NCBI GenBank assembly: GCA_019116265.1 | Contig: DXBZ01000063.1 | Span: forward strand, 1-32,290 | DNA: 32,290 bases | Reading direction: 5' to 3' | Source of the DNA: Candidatus Olsenella stercoravium | GTDB lineage: Bacteria > Actinomycetota > Coriobacteriia > Coriobacteriales > Atopobiaceae | Shown: positions 8,026 through 15,493 of the stretch, piece by piece | Numbering within the stretch: position 1 is the first letter of the stretch | How the letters are laid out: the number at the start of each line of letters is the position of its first letter | Notes under the pieces: generated by a model | Told to the model about the DNA's origin: nothing | The model's input: only the letters and a program-made list of their open reading frames with translations | Database searches by the model: none | Position numbers and translations under genes: made by a program

Positions 8026-8412
8026 ATGGCAATCGAGGCAATCGTTACCGACAAGGCGCCTGCGGCGCTCGGCCCCTACTCCGCCGCCGTGGCCGCCCCG
8101 GCAACCAAGGCCATCCACGTGTCCGGCCAGCTGCCGATCGACCCGGCCACCGGCGAGTTCGCCGGCGAGGACATCCAGGCCCAGACCCGTCAGAGCCTGA
8201 CCAACATCAAGAACATCCTCGAGGCCGCCGGCGCGAGCATGGCCGACGTCGCCGAGGTCACCGTCCTTCTCGACGACATCGCGGACTTCGCGGCCATGAA
8301 CGAGGTCTACGGCGAGTTCTTCACCGCGCCGTACCCCAGCCGCGCCGCCTTTGAGGTGGCCGCGCTGCCCAAGGCCGCCAAGGTCGAGATCAAGGCCGTG
8401 GCCTACCTGTAG
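8026..8412 (+). CDS. ridA: RidA family 2-iminobutanoate/2-iminopropanoate deaminase
   Basis: This 128-residue YjgF/YER057c/UK114-family protein hydrolyses reactive enamine/imine intermediates. Diagnostic segments are GPYSAAVA, HVSGQLPIDPATGE and YPSRAAFEVAALPKAAKVEI, with the catalytic Arg106. ATG 8026 follows AAGGAG. It closes the plus-strand block that begins with diaminopropionate ammonia-lyase. That enzyme releases 2-aminoacrylate, the best-known toxic RidA substrate, so a local detoxification role is well supported by context. Confidence 0.96.
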   Translation: MAIEAIVTDKAPAALGPYSAAVAAPATKAIHVSGQLPIDPATGEFAGEDIQAQTRQSLTNIKNILEAAGASMADVAEVTVLLDDIADFAAMNEVYGEFFTAPYPSRAAFEVAALPKAAKVEIKAVAYL

Positions 8413-8430
8413 GCAGGGCCTCACGCGCGG

Positions 8431-8510
8431 GGGGCGCCCGCCACGCTTCACGCGAGAGTGTTCGCGCTTTGCGCTCAGAACTCTCGCTTAGAAGCGTGAC
8501 GGGCGCCCGC
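8431..8510. terminator. Large hairpin after ridA
   Basis: GGGCGCCCG near 8432-8440 pairs with CGGGCGCCC at 8500-8509, and internal arms CACGCTT/AAGCGTG and GCGAGAGT/ACTCTCGC extend the stem. It lies between the convergent ridA and yqeC genes and may terminate both. It is followed by GTTTGGTCCT rather than a clean T-run. Confidence 0.6.
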
Positions 8511-8540
8511 GTTTGGTCCTCAGGCGCCTGGAGCACTTAT

Positions 8541-8649
8541 CCGGGTGTGTACGAAGTTGCAAAGTTGATGTTATTGTCGGCAGGGCGTCTACCTGCAGGT
8601 TTGTAATCGCTAGGTACCTTATCAATAGCTTAATCTTGTACACGCCCGG
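8541..8649. repeat. Imperfect inverted-repeat element overlapping the yqeC 3' end
   Basis: CCGGGTGTGTAC at 8541-8552 pairs with GTACACGCCCGG at 8638-8649 (11 of 12). Between the arms the DNA is AT-richer than its surroundings and holds two small palindromes, ACCTGCAGGT (8591-8600) and AGGTACCT. The right arm encodes the last residues of YqeC, so the element may have replaced the original gene end. It looks like a small non-coding insertion, but no target duplication is obvious. Confidence 0.5.
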
Positions 8650-9295
8650 AAGAGGGTAGCAAGACGCTGCCCACGAACGACGGGATGGCGAGAAGAGCGG
8701 CGAGGTCGCGGGCCGCATCCGGCGCGGCGTCTGCCTGGTTGACGAGGGCGACGTCGGCGAGGGCCTCGGCGTTTGCAGCGCGCGCCGCGAGCTCGGGCGT
8801 GGTGGGGTCATCCGGCGCGCAGTCGGCGAGCTCGCAGAAGCGCTCCGGGCGGTGGACCCTCTCGCGCACGGGATGGCCGAGGCCGGAGGCGCCGAGCACG
8901 AGGATCGTGCGGTCCGAGCATGCGGGGATGACGGGCTCCCAGGGGGCGTGGGCCTTGAGGGGGAGGCGCCGGGCGCCGTCGGCCTCCACGAGCACGTGGT
9001 CCGCGAGGGACGCCAGCGCGTCGATGCCCAGCTCGGGGGTCACGAGCTTGCCGTTCTTCTCGGCCTGCGAGCCCACGCAGACGACGCGCGACCCCGCGAG
9101 GGCCGTGCGCACGTTGTCGGCGTCGGCCGAGGTCACGAGCGGTACGTTCGGGAATGGCAGGATGTGCGTCGTGGTGGTGAGCACGACCGTGCCCGGCAGC
9201 TCGCGCGCAAGCGCCGCCAAAAGCGACGTCTTGCCGCCGCTGCCGATGACCGACGTCACGCCGGGCCTCACGCCCAGAGTCTCCGCAAAGCCCAC
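8630..9295 (-). CDS. yqeC: YqeC-family selenium-dependent hydroxylase accessory protein
   Basis: This protein of about 221 residues has an N-terminal P-loop-like VTSVIGSGGKTSLL and the segments VVLTTTTHI, VLVEADGARRLPLKAHAPWEPVIP and VALVNQAD of the YqeC family. The family co-occurs with YqeB and SelD in bacteria that make selenium-dependent molybdenum hydroxylases. GTG at 9295 is chosen because GAGGAGG lies six bases upstream; the frame stays open further 5' only as antisense of yedF. It is transcribed divergently from yedF across a 118-base AT-rich gap. The last residues fall in an inverted-repeat element. The biochemical role is unproven. Confidence 0.9.
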   Translation of the reverse strand: MGFAETLGVRPGVTSVIGSGGKTSLLAALARELPGTVVLTTTTHILPFPNVPLVTSADADNVRTALAGSRVVCVGSQAEKNGKLVTPELGIDALASLADHVLVEADGARRLPLKAHAPWEPVIPACSDRTILVLGASGLGHPVRERVHRPERFCELADCAPDDPTTPELAARAANAEALADVALVNQADAAPDAARDLAALLAIPSFVGSVLLPSSGRVQD

Positions 9296-9332
9296 CTGCC
9301 ACCTCCTCGACGCGATCCTACCGTCCGCCGCA

Positions 9333-9365
9333 TTGTAGTTTTCAAAATACAACGCCCTATTACAA
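9333..9365. promoter_or_regulatory. AT-rich divergent control region of yqeC and yedF
   Basis: TTGTA (9333-9337) and TACAA (9348-9352) form an inverted repeat around an AT-rich centre, with a further TACAA at 9361-9365. The region is the only AT-rich stretch between the two divergent starts, so it likely holds both promoters. I could not fix -10 and -35 boxes with confidence. Confidence 0.4.
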
Positions 9366-9413
9366 TTTTTCTGGTTAGCAGACCGTTTTTCGGCAAACGA
9401 GCGAGGAGAGAAC

Positions 9414-10064
9414 ATGGCAGACACGGTGCTCACGATCGACGCGCGGGGCGAGGCGTGCCCCATCCCCGTGGTGCGGACCCTGAAGGCGCTCGCGGCGCTG
9501 GCCGGACCGGGCAGCGTGGAGACGCTCGTGGACAACGAGATCGCGGTGCAGAACCTCACGCGCATGGGCGAGGGCAAGGGCTGCGCGGTGGCGAGCGAGC
9601 GCCTGGGCGAGAAGGAATGGCGCGTTACCGTGACCACGTCCGTGGCGCTCGGGGTGAGTGACGCGGAGGCCGAGTCGGCAACGTGCGAGGTGCCAGTGCC
9701 GGGCGCGGCAGCCGCGACGGCCGCGCCGCGCCGCGTGGTGGTGGCGATCACCTCCGAGTGCATGGGCACCGGCGACGACGTGCTGGGCAGGAAGCTCATG
9801 GGGAGCTTCGTGTACTCGCTCACGCAGCTCGACGAGCTGCCGGCGACCGTGCTGCTCTACAACGGCGGCGCGCACCTCAGCTGCGAGGGCTCGGCGGCGC
9901 TCGAGGACCTGCGCGGCCTTGCGGCCTCCGGCGTGGAGGTGCTCACCTGCGGGACCTGCCTCGACCATTACGGCATCGCGGACACACTGGCCGTGGGCGA
10001 GGTCACCAACATGTACGTGATCGCGCAGCGCCTGACCGGCGCGAGCCTCGTGGTGCGGCCGTAG
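9414..10064 (+). CDS. yedF: YedF-type selenium metabolism protein (TusA + DsrE-like)
   Basis: This 216-residue protein has an N-terminal TusA/SirA domain with the CPxP motif (Cys15, ARGEACPIPVVRTLKAL) and a C-terminal DsrE-like domain from about residue 107, with Cys residues in VAITSECMGTGDD and VLTCGTCLDHYG. This is the architecture of the YedF proteins found with selenium-dependent molybdenum hydroxylases. It probably carries persulfide or perselenide sulfur/selenium. ATG 9414 follows GAGGAG. It heads a run with a DUF3343 protein and a cysteine desulfurase-like enzyme, consistent with selenium mobilisation and delivery. Confidence 0.93.
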   Translation: MADTVLTIDARGEACPIPVVRTLKALAALAGPGSVETLVDNEIAVQNLTRMGEGKGCAVASERLGEKEWRVTVTTSVALGVSDAEAESATCEVPVPGAAAATAAPRRVVVAITSECMGTGDDVLGRKLMGSFVYSLTQLDELPATVLLYNGGAHLSCEGSAALEDLRGLAASGVEVLTCGTCLDHYGIADTLAVGEVTNMYVIAQRLTGASLVVRP

Positions 10065-10084
10065 CGCCGGCGGGGCGGCGGGCG

Positions 10085-10336
10085 ATGGCGCGCGTGCGGG
10101 TGCTGTCTCTGGTGGTGACGTTTCCCACCACGGCGGCGGCGATGTCATGCGAGGAGTGCTGTAAGCGGCGCGGCCTGGGTGGGCGGATGATTCCGGTGCC
10201 CGGCGAGATCGCGGCCGGCTGCGGCCTGGCGTGGAAGACCGCGCCGGAGGCACGCGAGGAGCTCGCGTCCGCGCTGGCCGCCGACGGCGTGCCCGTCGAG
10301 GCCATGACGGTGATCGAGCTCTTGGAGTTTCGCTGA
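10085..10336 (+). CDS. DUF3343 putative Se/S carrier-like protein
   Basis: This small protein (83 residues) has LVVTFPTTAAAMSCEECC near the start, then IPVPGEIAAGCGLAWKT, which matches the DUF3343 pattern of an early conserved hydrophobic strand followed by a cysteine-containing GCGLA motif. Four cysteines are present (two adjacent in ECC). The family is described as Se/S carrier-like and usually sits beside YedF and the cysteine desulfurase. ATG 10085 lies 21 bases after yedF; its ribosome site is a weak GGCGGG. The neighbourhood gives the main support for its role. Confidence 0.85.
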   Translation: MARVRVLSLVVTFPTTAAAMSCEECCKRRGLGGRMIPVPGEIAAGCGLAWKTAPEAREELASALAADGVPVEAMTVIELLEFR

Positions 10337-10363
10337 GCGTCGGGCGAGAAGGACGTGGGGCCG

Positions 10364-11509
10364 ATGATCTACCTGGACAACGCGGCAACGACGATGCGCA
10401 AGCCGCAGGAGGTCGTGGACGCCGTCGTGGCGGCGATGGGCTCGCTCGGAAACGCTGGCCGTGGCGCGTCCGCGGGCGCCCTCGACGCCGGGCGCGTGGT
10501 GCTGCGCGCCCGCGAGGCGGTGGCCGCGCTCCTGGGCTGCCCGCACGCCGACCACGTGTGCTTCTCGGCCAACGCCACAGCGTCGCTCAACGCCGCGCTG
10601 TCCGGCCTGGTGGGGCCGGGGGACCGCGTGGTCACGACGGTGCTGGAGCACAACTCCGTGCTGCGCCCGCTCGCGCGCCTGGCGGACGAGCGGGGCGTCG
10701 AGGTTGTATATGCCGGCTGCGACGCGCACGGGTTTCTCGACCTGGACGAGCTCGAGCGGCTGGTCACGCCGGGCACGCGCCTCGTTGTGGTGACGCATGG
10801 CTCCAACGTGACGGGCAACCTCGTTGACGTGACCCGCGTGGCGCAGGTCGCGCACGCTGCGGGCGCGATCTGCCTGGTGGACGCGTCGCAGACGGCGGGC
10901 GCGGTGCCGCTGGACGTGGCGGCTATGGGCCTTGACGTGGTGTGCTTCACCGGGCACAAGGGCCTCATGGGCCCGCAGGGCACGGGTGGCATGGCGGTGG
11001 CCGACGGCGTCGACGTGCGGCCGTGGGCCGAGGGCGGCTCCGGCGTGCGCTCCTTTGAGCGCCGGCACCCTCTGGAGTGGCCCACGCGGCTGGAGGCGGG
11101 GACGCTTAACGCGCACGGCCTGGCCGGCCTTGCGGCGGGCGTTGCGTTTGTCGAGAAGAACGGCGGGCCCGCAGCGGTGGGCGCGCGTGAGCACGCGCTG
11201 GCGCGTCGGCTCTACGAGGGCGTGCGCGACGCGCCGGGCGTGACGGTGTACGGCGGCTGGCCCGTGGCGCCCGAGCGTTGCGGTGGCATCGTGGCGCTCA
11301 ACGTGGACGGGCTGGACTCGGCGGAGGTGGCCGACGCGCTATCGGCTGGCTGGGGGATCGCGTGTCGCGCCGGCGCCCACTGCGCGCCGCTCATGCACCG
11401 CGCACTGGGGACCGAACGCCAGGGCATCGTCCGCTTGAGCTGCGGCTGGTTCACCACCGAGGACGAGGTGGACACTGTCGTGGCTGCGGTACGGACAATC
11501 GCGGCTTAA
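10364..11509 (+). CDS. Class V PLP aminotransferase, cysteine desulfurase-like (Se/Mo cluster)
   Basis: This protein of about 381 residues has NifS/CsdA-type signatures: MIYLDNAATTMRKP at the N-terminus, SNVTGNLVDV, LVDASQTAGAVPLDV, the PLP-binding CFTGHKGLMGPQG (Lys199) and the catalytic-loop CRAGAHCAPLMH (Cys340). ATG 10364 fits the family and gives reasonable spacing from AAGGA at 10349; a GTG at 10355 is too close to it. It probably frees sulfur or selenium from cysteine/selenocysteine for the YedF/DUF3343 carriers. Selenium specificity is inferred from the neighbours. The spacer before it is one copy of the GAGAAGGAC motif. Confidence 0.9.
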   Translation: MIYLDNAATTMRKPQEVVDAVVAAMGSLGNAGRGASAGALDAGRVVLRAREAVAALLGCPHADHVCFSANATASLNAALSGLVGPGDRVVTTVLEHNSVLRPLARLADERGVEVVYAGCDAHGFLDLDELERLVTPGTRLVVVTHGSNVTGNLVDVTRVAQVAHAAGAICLVDASQTAGAVPLDVAAMGLDVVCFTGHKGLMGPQGTGGMAVADGVDVRPWAEGGSGVRSFERRHPLEWPTRLEAGTLNAHGLAGLAAGVAFVEKNGGPAAVGAREHALARRLYEGVRDAPGVTVYGGWPVAPERCGGIVALNVDGLDSAEVADALSAGWGIACRAGAHCAPLMHRALGTERQGIVRLSCGWFTTEDEVDTVVAAVRTIAA

Positions 11510-11516
11510 GCAAAAA

Positions 11517-11618
11517 CGGGACGTGTTTATCGCTGCCGCTATTTTGGGACAGGTTTGGACCTGCGGCTTGGAATCCTCGAACCTGTCCCAAAAAAGCTGC
11601 ACCGACAAACACGTCCCG
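11517..11618. repeat. Nested inverted-repeat element (GGGACAGGTT type)
   Basis: Outer arms CGGGACGTGTTT (11517-11528) and its exact complement (11607-11618) enclose inner arms TTTTGGGACAGGTT (11542-11555) and its exact complement (11580-11593). The whole would fold into a two-part hairpin. It lies just after the cysteine desulfurase stop. The GGGACAGGT core is typical of REP-like elements mobilised by Y1 transposases, but none is encoded here. Confidence 0.7.
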
Positions 11619-11696
11619 CTTTGGTAGGTTGGAGCCGTCTGGGTGCGTACATTGGCCGTTCGCGACGTTGGACGGTGGGGCAAACATTTTGTGAGG

Positions 11697-11719
11697 TAGA
11701 CTTACTCGATGGAAGTCTA
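11697..11719. promoter_or_regulatory. Inverted repeat upstream of yqeB
   Basis: TAGACTT (11697-11703) and AAGTCTA (11713-11719) form a perfect 7-base dyad with a 9-base spacer in the AT-rich leader before yqeB. It may be a second operator or part of the promoter; TATCTA follows at 11718-11723. Confidence 0.35.
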
Positions 11720-11729
11720 TCTAGTGAAG

Positions 11730-11757
11730 AGCGTTATGTTTTTGAAGATATAACGCT
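11730..11757. promoter_or_regulatory. ModE-like operator upstream of yqeB
   Basis: AGCGTTAT (11730-11737) and ATAACGCT (11750-11757) are perfect inverted arms around 12 bases. Known ModE sites in enterobacteria are built from CGTTAT-type and ATAACG-type half-sites with an AT-rich centre, which this matches well. A possible -10 box TATAAC (11749-11754) lies within the right arm, so binding would block transcription. A ModE-like domain is encoded at 5651-6604. The match to the consensus is by eye. Confidence 0.55.
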
Positions 11758-11777
11758 GAAGGGGAGGTCGGCGGGGC

Positions 11778-13601
11778 ATGTTGGTCGTGATCCGTGGGGC
11801 GGGCGACATTGCGTCGGGCATAGCGCTGCGCCTGCACCGCGCGGGCATGCAGGTCGTGATGTGCGACCTCGCGGTTCCCACGTCCATCCGGCGCACCGTG
11901 TGCTTCTCGGAGGCCATCCGTCTGGGCGAGACGCGCGTGGAGGGCGTCCGCGGCGTGCTGTGCGCGGACGCCGCGGCGGCGCGCGCGGCAGCGGCGGCGG
12001 GCGACGTCGCCGTGCTCGTGGACCCCGAGGCCGCCTGCGTGCGCGAGCTCGCGCCCGACGCGCTGGTTGACGCCATTCTCGCCAAGCGCAACCTCGGCAC
12101 CACGCGTGACCTGGCGCCCGTCGTGATTGGCGTGGGCCCCGGCTTCACCGCGTGCGAGGACTGCGACGCCGCCGTGGAGACGATGCGCGGCCACTACCTG
12201 GGGCGCGTCTACTACGAGGGCTCGCCGATCCCCAACACGGCGGTGCCCGGGCTCATCGGTGGCTACGCGGGCGAGCGCGTGATGCGCGCGCCGGCAGACG
12301 GCGCCTTCGAGCCGTGCATGGCGATCGGCGCGCAGGTGGCGGCCGGCGACGTCTGCGCCACGGTCGCCGGCGAGCCCATGCGCGCGACGATCGACGGCGT
12401 GGTGCGGGGGCTGCTGCAGGTGGGCGTCCCCGTGCACAAGGGCATGAAGTGCGGCGACGTGGACCCGCGCTGCCACCCGGAGTACATCGAGAGCGCCTCC
12501 GACAAGGCGCTGGCCGTGGGTGGTGGCGTGCTCGAGGCGATTCTCTCGCTCTCGGGCGAGAAGGACAGACGCGTCGAGAAGAACGCGCAGGCCGAGAAGA
12601 ACGCGCGCTCCGTCAACGGCTCGCTCTCCGACGAGGGTTTCGTCTCCGCGCTCGTGGCGGAGCTCGTGGCCGGGCGGCGTGTGGGACTGGCGAGCCTGCT
12701 CGCCACGAGCGGTTCGATGCCGCGCCACGAGGGTGCGCGCCTGGCGGTCCTCGCAAACGAGGCGCTGGTCGGGACCGTTGGCGGCGGCGCCATCGAGCAG
12801 CTGGCCATCGAGCGCGCCCGCGCTGCGTGCTCCGGCGCCGCGCCAAGCCTCGAGTGGTACCACACGGGTGACGCCATGGCCTGCGGCGGCTACGCGCTGC
12901 TCGCCGTGCGCTTGCTCACGGCCGACGACCTGCCCGTCCTTTTCGCCGTACGAAACGCGCTCCAGCGCGACGAGCCCGTTTGCGTAACGGAGCGCTGGAC
13001 AGACGCCGCCGCGCCGACGATCGAGGTCGGCCCGGCCGCGCGCCTTTCCGCCCCGACCTGGGACGACGCGCGTGCCACCTACCGCGAGCCCGTCGCCGCG
13101 CCGAGCCGGCTGCACGTCTTTGGCGCCGGGCACGTGGGCGCCGCGCTCGTGGGACTGGCCGCGCAGGCGGGCTTTGAGGCGCACGTCTACGACGACCGCC
13201 CGGAGCTCGCCACGTGCGAGCGACTGCCCCAGGCAACATCCGTGACCTGCGGCGCGTTCGACGAGCTCGCCGCCGGCGCCCCCATCGGGCCGCGCGACTC
13301 CGTCGTCGTGCTCACGCACGGGCACGCCCACGACGAGACGGTCCTTCTCGCCGTGCTCTCCCGCGACGTCCAGCCCGCCTACGTGGGCTGCATCGGCAGC
13401 GCCCGCAAGGCCGCCCTCGCGCGCGAGCACCTCGCCGCCGCCGGCGTGCCGGCCGAGCGCGTCGACGCCGTGGCCATGCCGATCGGTCTTGCCATCGGCG
13501 CCGTCACGCCCGCCGAGATCGCGCTTGCCATCATCGCGCAGCTCGTCCGCCGGCGCGCCGAGCGTCGTGGTGAGGGCCCGGGGAAGGGCGAGCGCGCATG
13601 A
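11778..13601 (+). CDS. yqeB: YqeB-XdhC protein, selenium-dependent molybdenum hydroxylase maturation
   Basis: This 607-residue protein has two parts. Residues 1-258 match the EF2563/YqeB family (VIRGAGDIASGIALRL, IGVGPGFTACEDC, VYYEGSPIPNTAVPG). Residues about 284-590 match XdhC/CoxI: GLASLLATSGSMPRHEGARL, GTVGGGAIEQLA, then a Rossmann segment HVFGAGHVGAALVGLA, VVLTHGHAHDE and AYVGCIGSARK. XdhC proteins bind molybdenum cofactor and hand it, sulfurated, to the hydroxylase. The linker (260-277) encodes three copies of the repeated GAGAAG(G/A)AC motif as EKD/EKN. ATG 11778 follows GGGGAGG at 10 bases. The stop overlaps the transporter start by 4 bases. As far as I recall the long form of E. coli YqeB is also a two-part protein. 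Confidence 0.92.
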   Translation: MLVVIRGAGDIASGIALRLHRAGMQVVMCDLAVPTSIRRTVCFSEAIRLGETRVEGVRGVLCADAAAARAAAAAGDVAVLVDPEAACVRELAPDALVDAILAKRNLGTTRDLAPVVIGVGPGFTACEDCDAAVETMRGHYLGRVYYEGSPIPNTAVPGLIGGYAGERVMRAPADGAFEPCMAIGAQVAAGDVCATVAGEPMRATIDGVVRGLLQVGVPVHKGMKCGDVDPRCHPEYIESASDKALAVGGGVLEAILSLSGEKDRRVEKNAQAEKNARSVNGSLSDEGFVSALVAELVAGRRVGLASLLATSGSMPRHEGARLAVLANEALVGTVGGGAIEQLAIERARAACSGAAPSLEWYHTGDAMACGGYALLAVRLLTADDLPVLFAVRNALQRDEPVCVTERWTDAAAPTIEVGPAARLSAPTWDDARATYREPVAAPSRLHVFGAGHVGAALVGLAAQAGFEAHVYDDRPELATCERLPQATSVTCGAFDELAAGAPIGPRDSVVVLTHGHAHDETVLLAVLSRDVQPAYVGCIGSARKAALAREHLAAAGVPAERVDAVAMPIGLAIGAVTPAEIALAIIAQLVRRRAERRGEGPGKGERA

Positions 13602-14614
13602 CGGCGCTCGCCCGCAGACATCCCGGCCGCGTCATCGCCCTTCTCGGCGTGCTGCTCGTTGCCGTCGTGCTCGTCTCGCTGGCGCTCGGCCGCTACCCCA
13701 TCGGCCCGGCCGACACGCTCGAGCTCCTGGCCTCCCGCGTGGCACCTGGCCTCGGCGACTTCTCCGCGCAGCAGGAGACGCTCTTCTTCAACGTGCGCCT
13801 GCCGCGCATCCTGCTCGTGATCCTCGTGGGCGCGAGCCTCTCGGCCGCCGGCGCCGCCTTCCAGGGCATCTTCCAGAACCCGCTCGTCTCGCCCGACTTC
13901 CTCGGCGCGTCGCAGGGCGCGGCCTTCGGCGCGTGCTGGGCCATCCTCGCGGGCGGCACGTCGCTCGCGATCTCCGGCTCCGCCTTCGCCGTCTCGCTCG
14001 CCGCGGTGGGGATCGTGCTGCTGGTGAGCAGTCGGGCGCGCGGCAACCGGATCCTCGTCACCGTGCTCGCCGGCATCATGGTGAAGTCGCTCTTCGAGGC
14101 CGGCGTCTCCTACACAAAGCTCGTGGCCGACCCGTCCAACCAGCTGCAGGCCATCACGTTTTGGCTGCTCGGCTCGTTCAACGGAGCCAAGGTTGCTGAC
14201 CTCGCGCTGGCGGCCGCGCCCATCGCGATCGGCCTCGCCGGCCTCATGGCCATGCGCTGGCGCCTCAACGTCCTCACGATGTCCGATGACGAGGCGCTCT
14301 CCATGGGCGTCAACGCCCCGCGCGTCCGCGCCGTGGCCGTGCTCTTCTCGGCGCTCGTGACCGCGGCGAGCGTGGCGGTCTCCGGGCTTATAGGCTGGGT
14401 GGGGCTCGTGGTGCCGCACCTCGCGCGCGGCCTCGTGGGCAGCGACTACCGACACCTCCTGCCGGCCAGCATGCTTGCGGGCGCCACGTTTCTTCTCGTC
14501 GTGGACGACATCGCGCGCCTCGCGCTCACGGCGGAGATTCCCATCGGCATCCTCACGTCCGTGGTGGGCGCGCCGTTCTTCCTGTGGCTCATCGTGAAGC
14601 GGGGGCGCGGCTGA
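13598..14614 (+). CDS. FecCD-family ABC importer permease
   Basis: This 338-residue integral membrane protein has about nine to ten hydrophobic segments. It carries the family signatures RLPRILLVILVGASLSAAGA, FQGIFQNPLVSPDFLGAS and GLIGWVGLVVPHLAR, the last forming the coupling region to the ATPase. FecCD permeases import chelated iron or cobalamin, and some import molybdate (MolB type). Its start overlaps the yqeB stop (ATGA), so the two are translationally coupled. That coupling makes a molybdate/tungstate or related cofactor-metal substrate more likely than iron; this is inference. Confidence 0.93.
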   Translation: MTALARRHPGRVIALLGVLLVAVVLVSLALGRYPIGPADTLELLASRVAPGLGDFSAQQETLFFNVRLPRILLVILVGASLSAAGAAFQGIFQNPLVSPDFLGASQGAAFGACWAILAGGTSLAISGSAFAVSLAAVGIVLLVSSRARGNRILVTVLAGIMVKSLFEAGVSYTKLVADPSNQLQAITFWLLGSFNGAKVADLALAAAPIAIGLAGLMAMRWRLNVLTMSDDEALSMGVNAPRVRAVAVLFSALVTAASVAVSGLIGWVGLVVPHLARGLVGSDYRHLLPASMLAGATFLLVVDDIARLALTAEIPIGILTSVVGAPFFLWLIVKRGRG

Positions 14615-14674
14615 TGCGGGCGAGAAGAACCTGGCGTCCCGGCTCCACGGTGGGCGAGAGGGGGCGCGGCTGAC

Positions 14675-15493
14675 ATGAGCTTTGCAATCTCCGGCCTCAG
14701 CTTCTCCTACGGCGACCACTCCGTGCTCGAAGGCGTGGACCTCTCCGTCGCGGACGGCGAGCTCGCGTGCGTGCTCGGGCCCAACGGCGTGGGCAAGACC
14801 ACCCTCTTCCGCTGCATCCTGGGCCTCGAGCGGCCGCGCGCGGGGACCATCCTCGTGAACGGCCGCCCGCTCGAGGAGCTCTCCGTGGTCGAGCGTGCCC
14901 GCGAGATGGCCTTCGTCCCGCAGAGCCACGCGCAGGTCTTTGACTACGAGGTGCTCGACGTGGTGCTCATGAGCGCGGCGTCGCACCTGGGGCCGCTGCG
15001 CGCACCTGCGGCCGCCGACCGCGCCCGTGCCGAGGAGGCGCTCGAGCGCGTGGGCGTGGCGCACCTCGCGCACCGGAGCTTCATGCAGGTCTCGGGCGGG
15101 GAGCGGCAGCTCGTCCTTATCGCCCGCGCCATCGCTCAGGACGCGCGCTCGATCGTGATGGACGAGCCCACGAGCGCGCTCGACTTTGGCAACACGGCGC
15201 GCGTGATGGCGGTCGTGCGGCGGCTCGCGAGCGAGGGGCTCTCGGTGATCGCGTCCACGCACGCGCCCGATTTGGCCTACCTCTACGCGGACACGGTGCT
15301 CGCGCTTGACGGCGGGCGCGTCCGCGCGTGCGGCGCCCCGGCCGACGTGATCACCGGGCCGCTCCTGAGCGAGCTCTACGGCCTGCCCGTGGAGGTCAGC
15401 TCGCTCCACGGCGACCGGGCGCGCGCCTGCGTGCCCACGGAAGTGTTACGAAGGGACTGTCCCTTCGTAACATCGAGAAGGGAGAAGAAGTGA
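14675..15493 (+). CDS. ABC importer ATPase (FecE/MolC-like)
   Basis: This 272-residue cytosolic ATPase energises the adjacent permease. Walker A is GPNGVGKTT (35-43), the signature is VSGGERQ (139-145), Walker B is SIVMDE (159-164) and the switch histidine is His196. ATG 14675 follows a G-rich stretch in a 60-base gap that holds one GAGAAGAAC motif. Oddly, a 29-base palindromic repeat lies in frame inside the 3' end and encodes LRRDCPFVTS, so the last 15 or so residues are repeat-derived rather than family sequence. The stop overlaps the next GTG start by 4 bases. Confidence 0.93.
   Translation: MSFAISGLSFSYGDHSVLEGVDLSVADGELACVLGPNGVGKTTLFRCILGLERPRAGTILVNGRPLEELSVVERAREMAFVPQSHAQVFDYEVLDVVLMSAASHLGPLRAPAAADRARAEEALERVGVAHLAHRSFMQVSGGERQLVLIARAIAQDARSIVMDEPTSALDFGNTARVMAVVRRLASEGLSVIASTHAPDLAYLYADTVLALDGGRVRACGAPADVITGPLLSELYGLPVEVSSLHGDRARACVPTEVLRRDCPFVTSRREKK
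15444..15472. repeat. Palindromic repeat inside the ATPase 3' end
   Basis: A perfect 29-base palindrome with TGTTACG arms around AAGGGACTGTCCCTT. It has the same core as the elements at 3223, 5568, 7972 and 20281 and shares its arms with the one at 20281. It is read in frame as the C-terminal tail of the ATPase. Confidence 0.85.

Noticed and set aside
5962-8451. A long minus-strand open frame across the hydantoinase and RidA genes
   Set aside because: It is antisense to well-supported genes, repetitive in composition and has no family match.
11778-13601. YqeB-XdhC as a novel fusion
   Set aside because: The two-part arrangement is, as far as I recall, already seen in the long E. coli YqeB, so only the motif-bearing linker is noted as unusual.
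13379-15409. A 676-residue minus-strand frame over the importer genes
   Set aside because: His/Arg/Glu-rich shadow of the FecCD permease and ATPase; no ribosome site and no recognisable domain.
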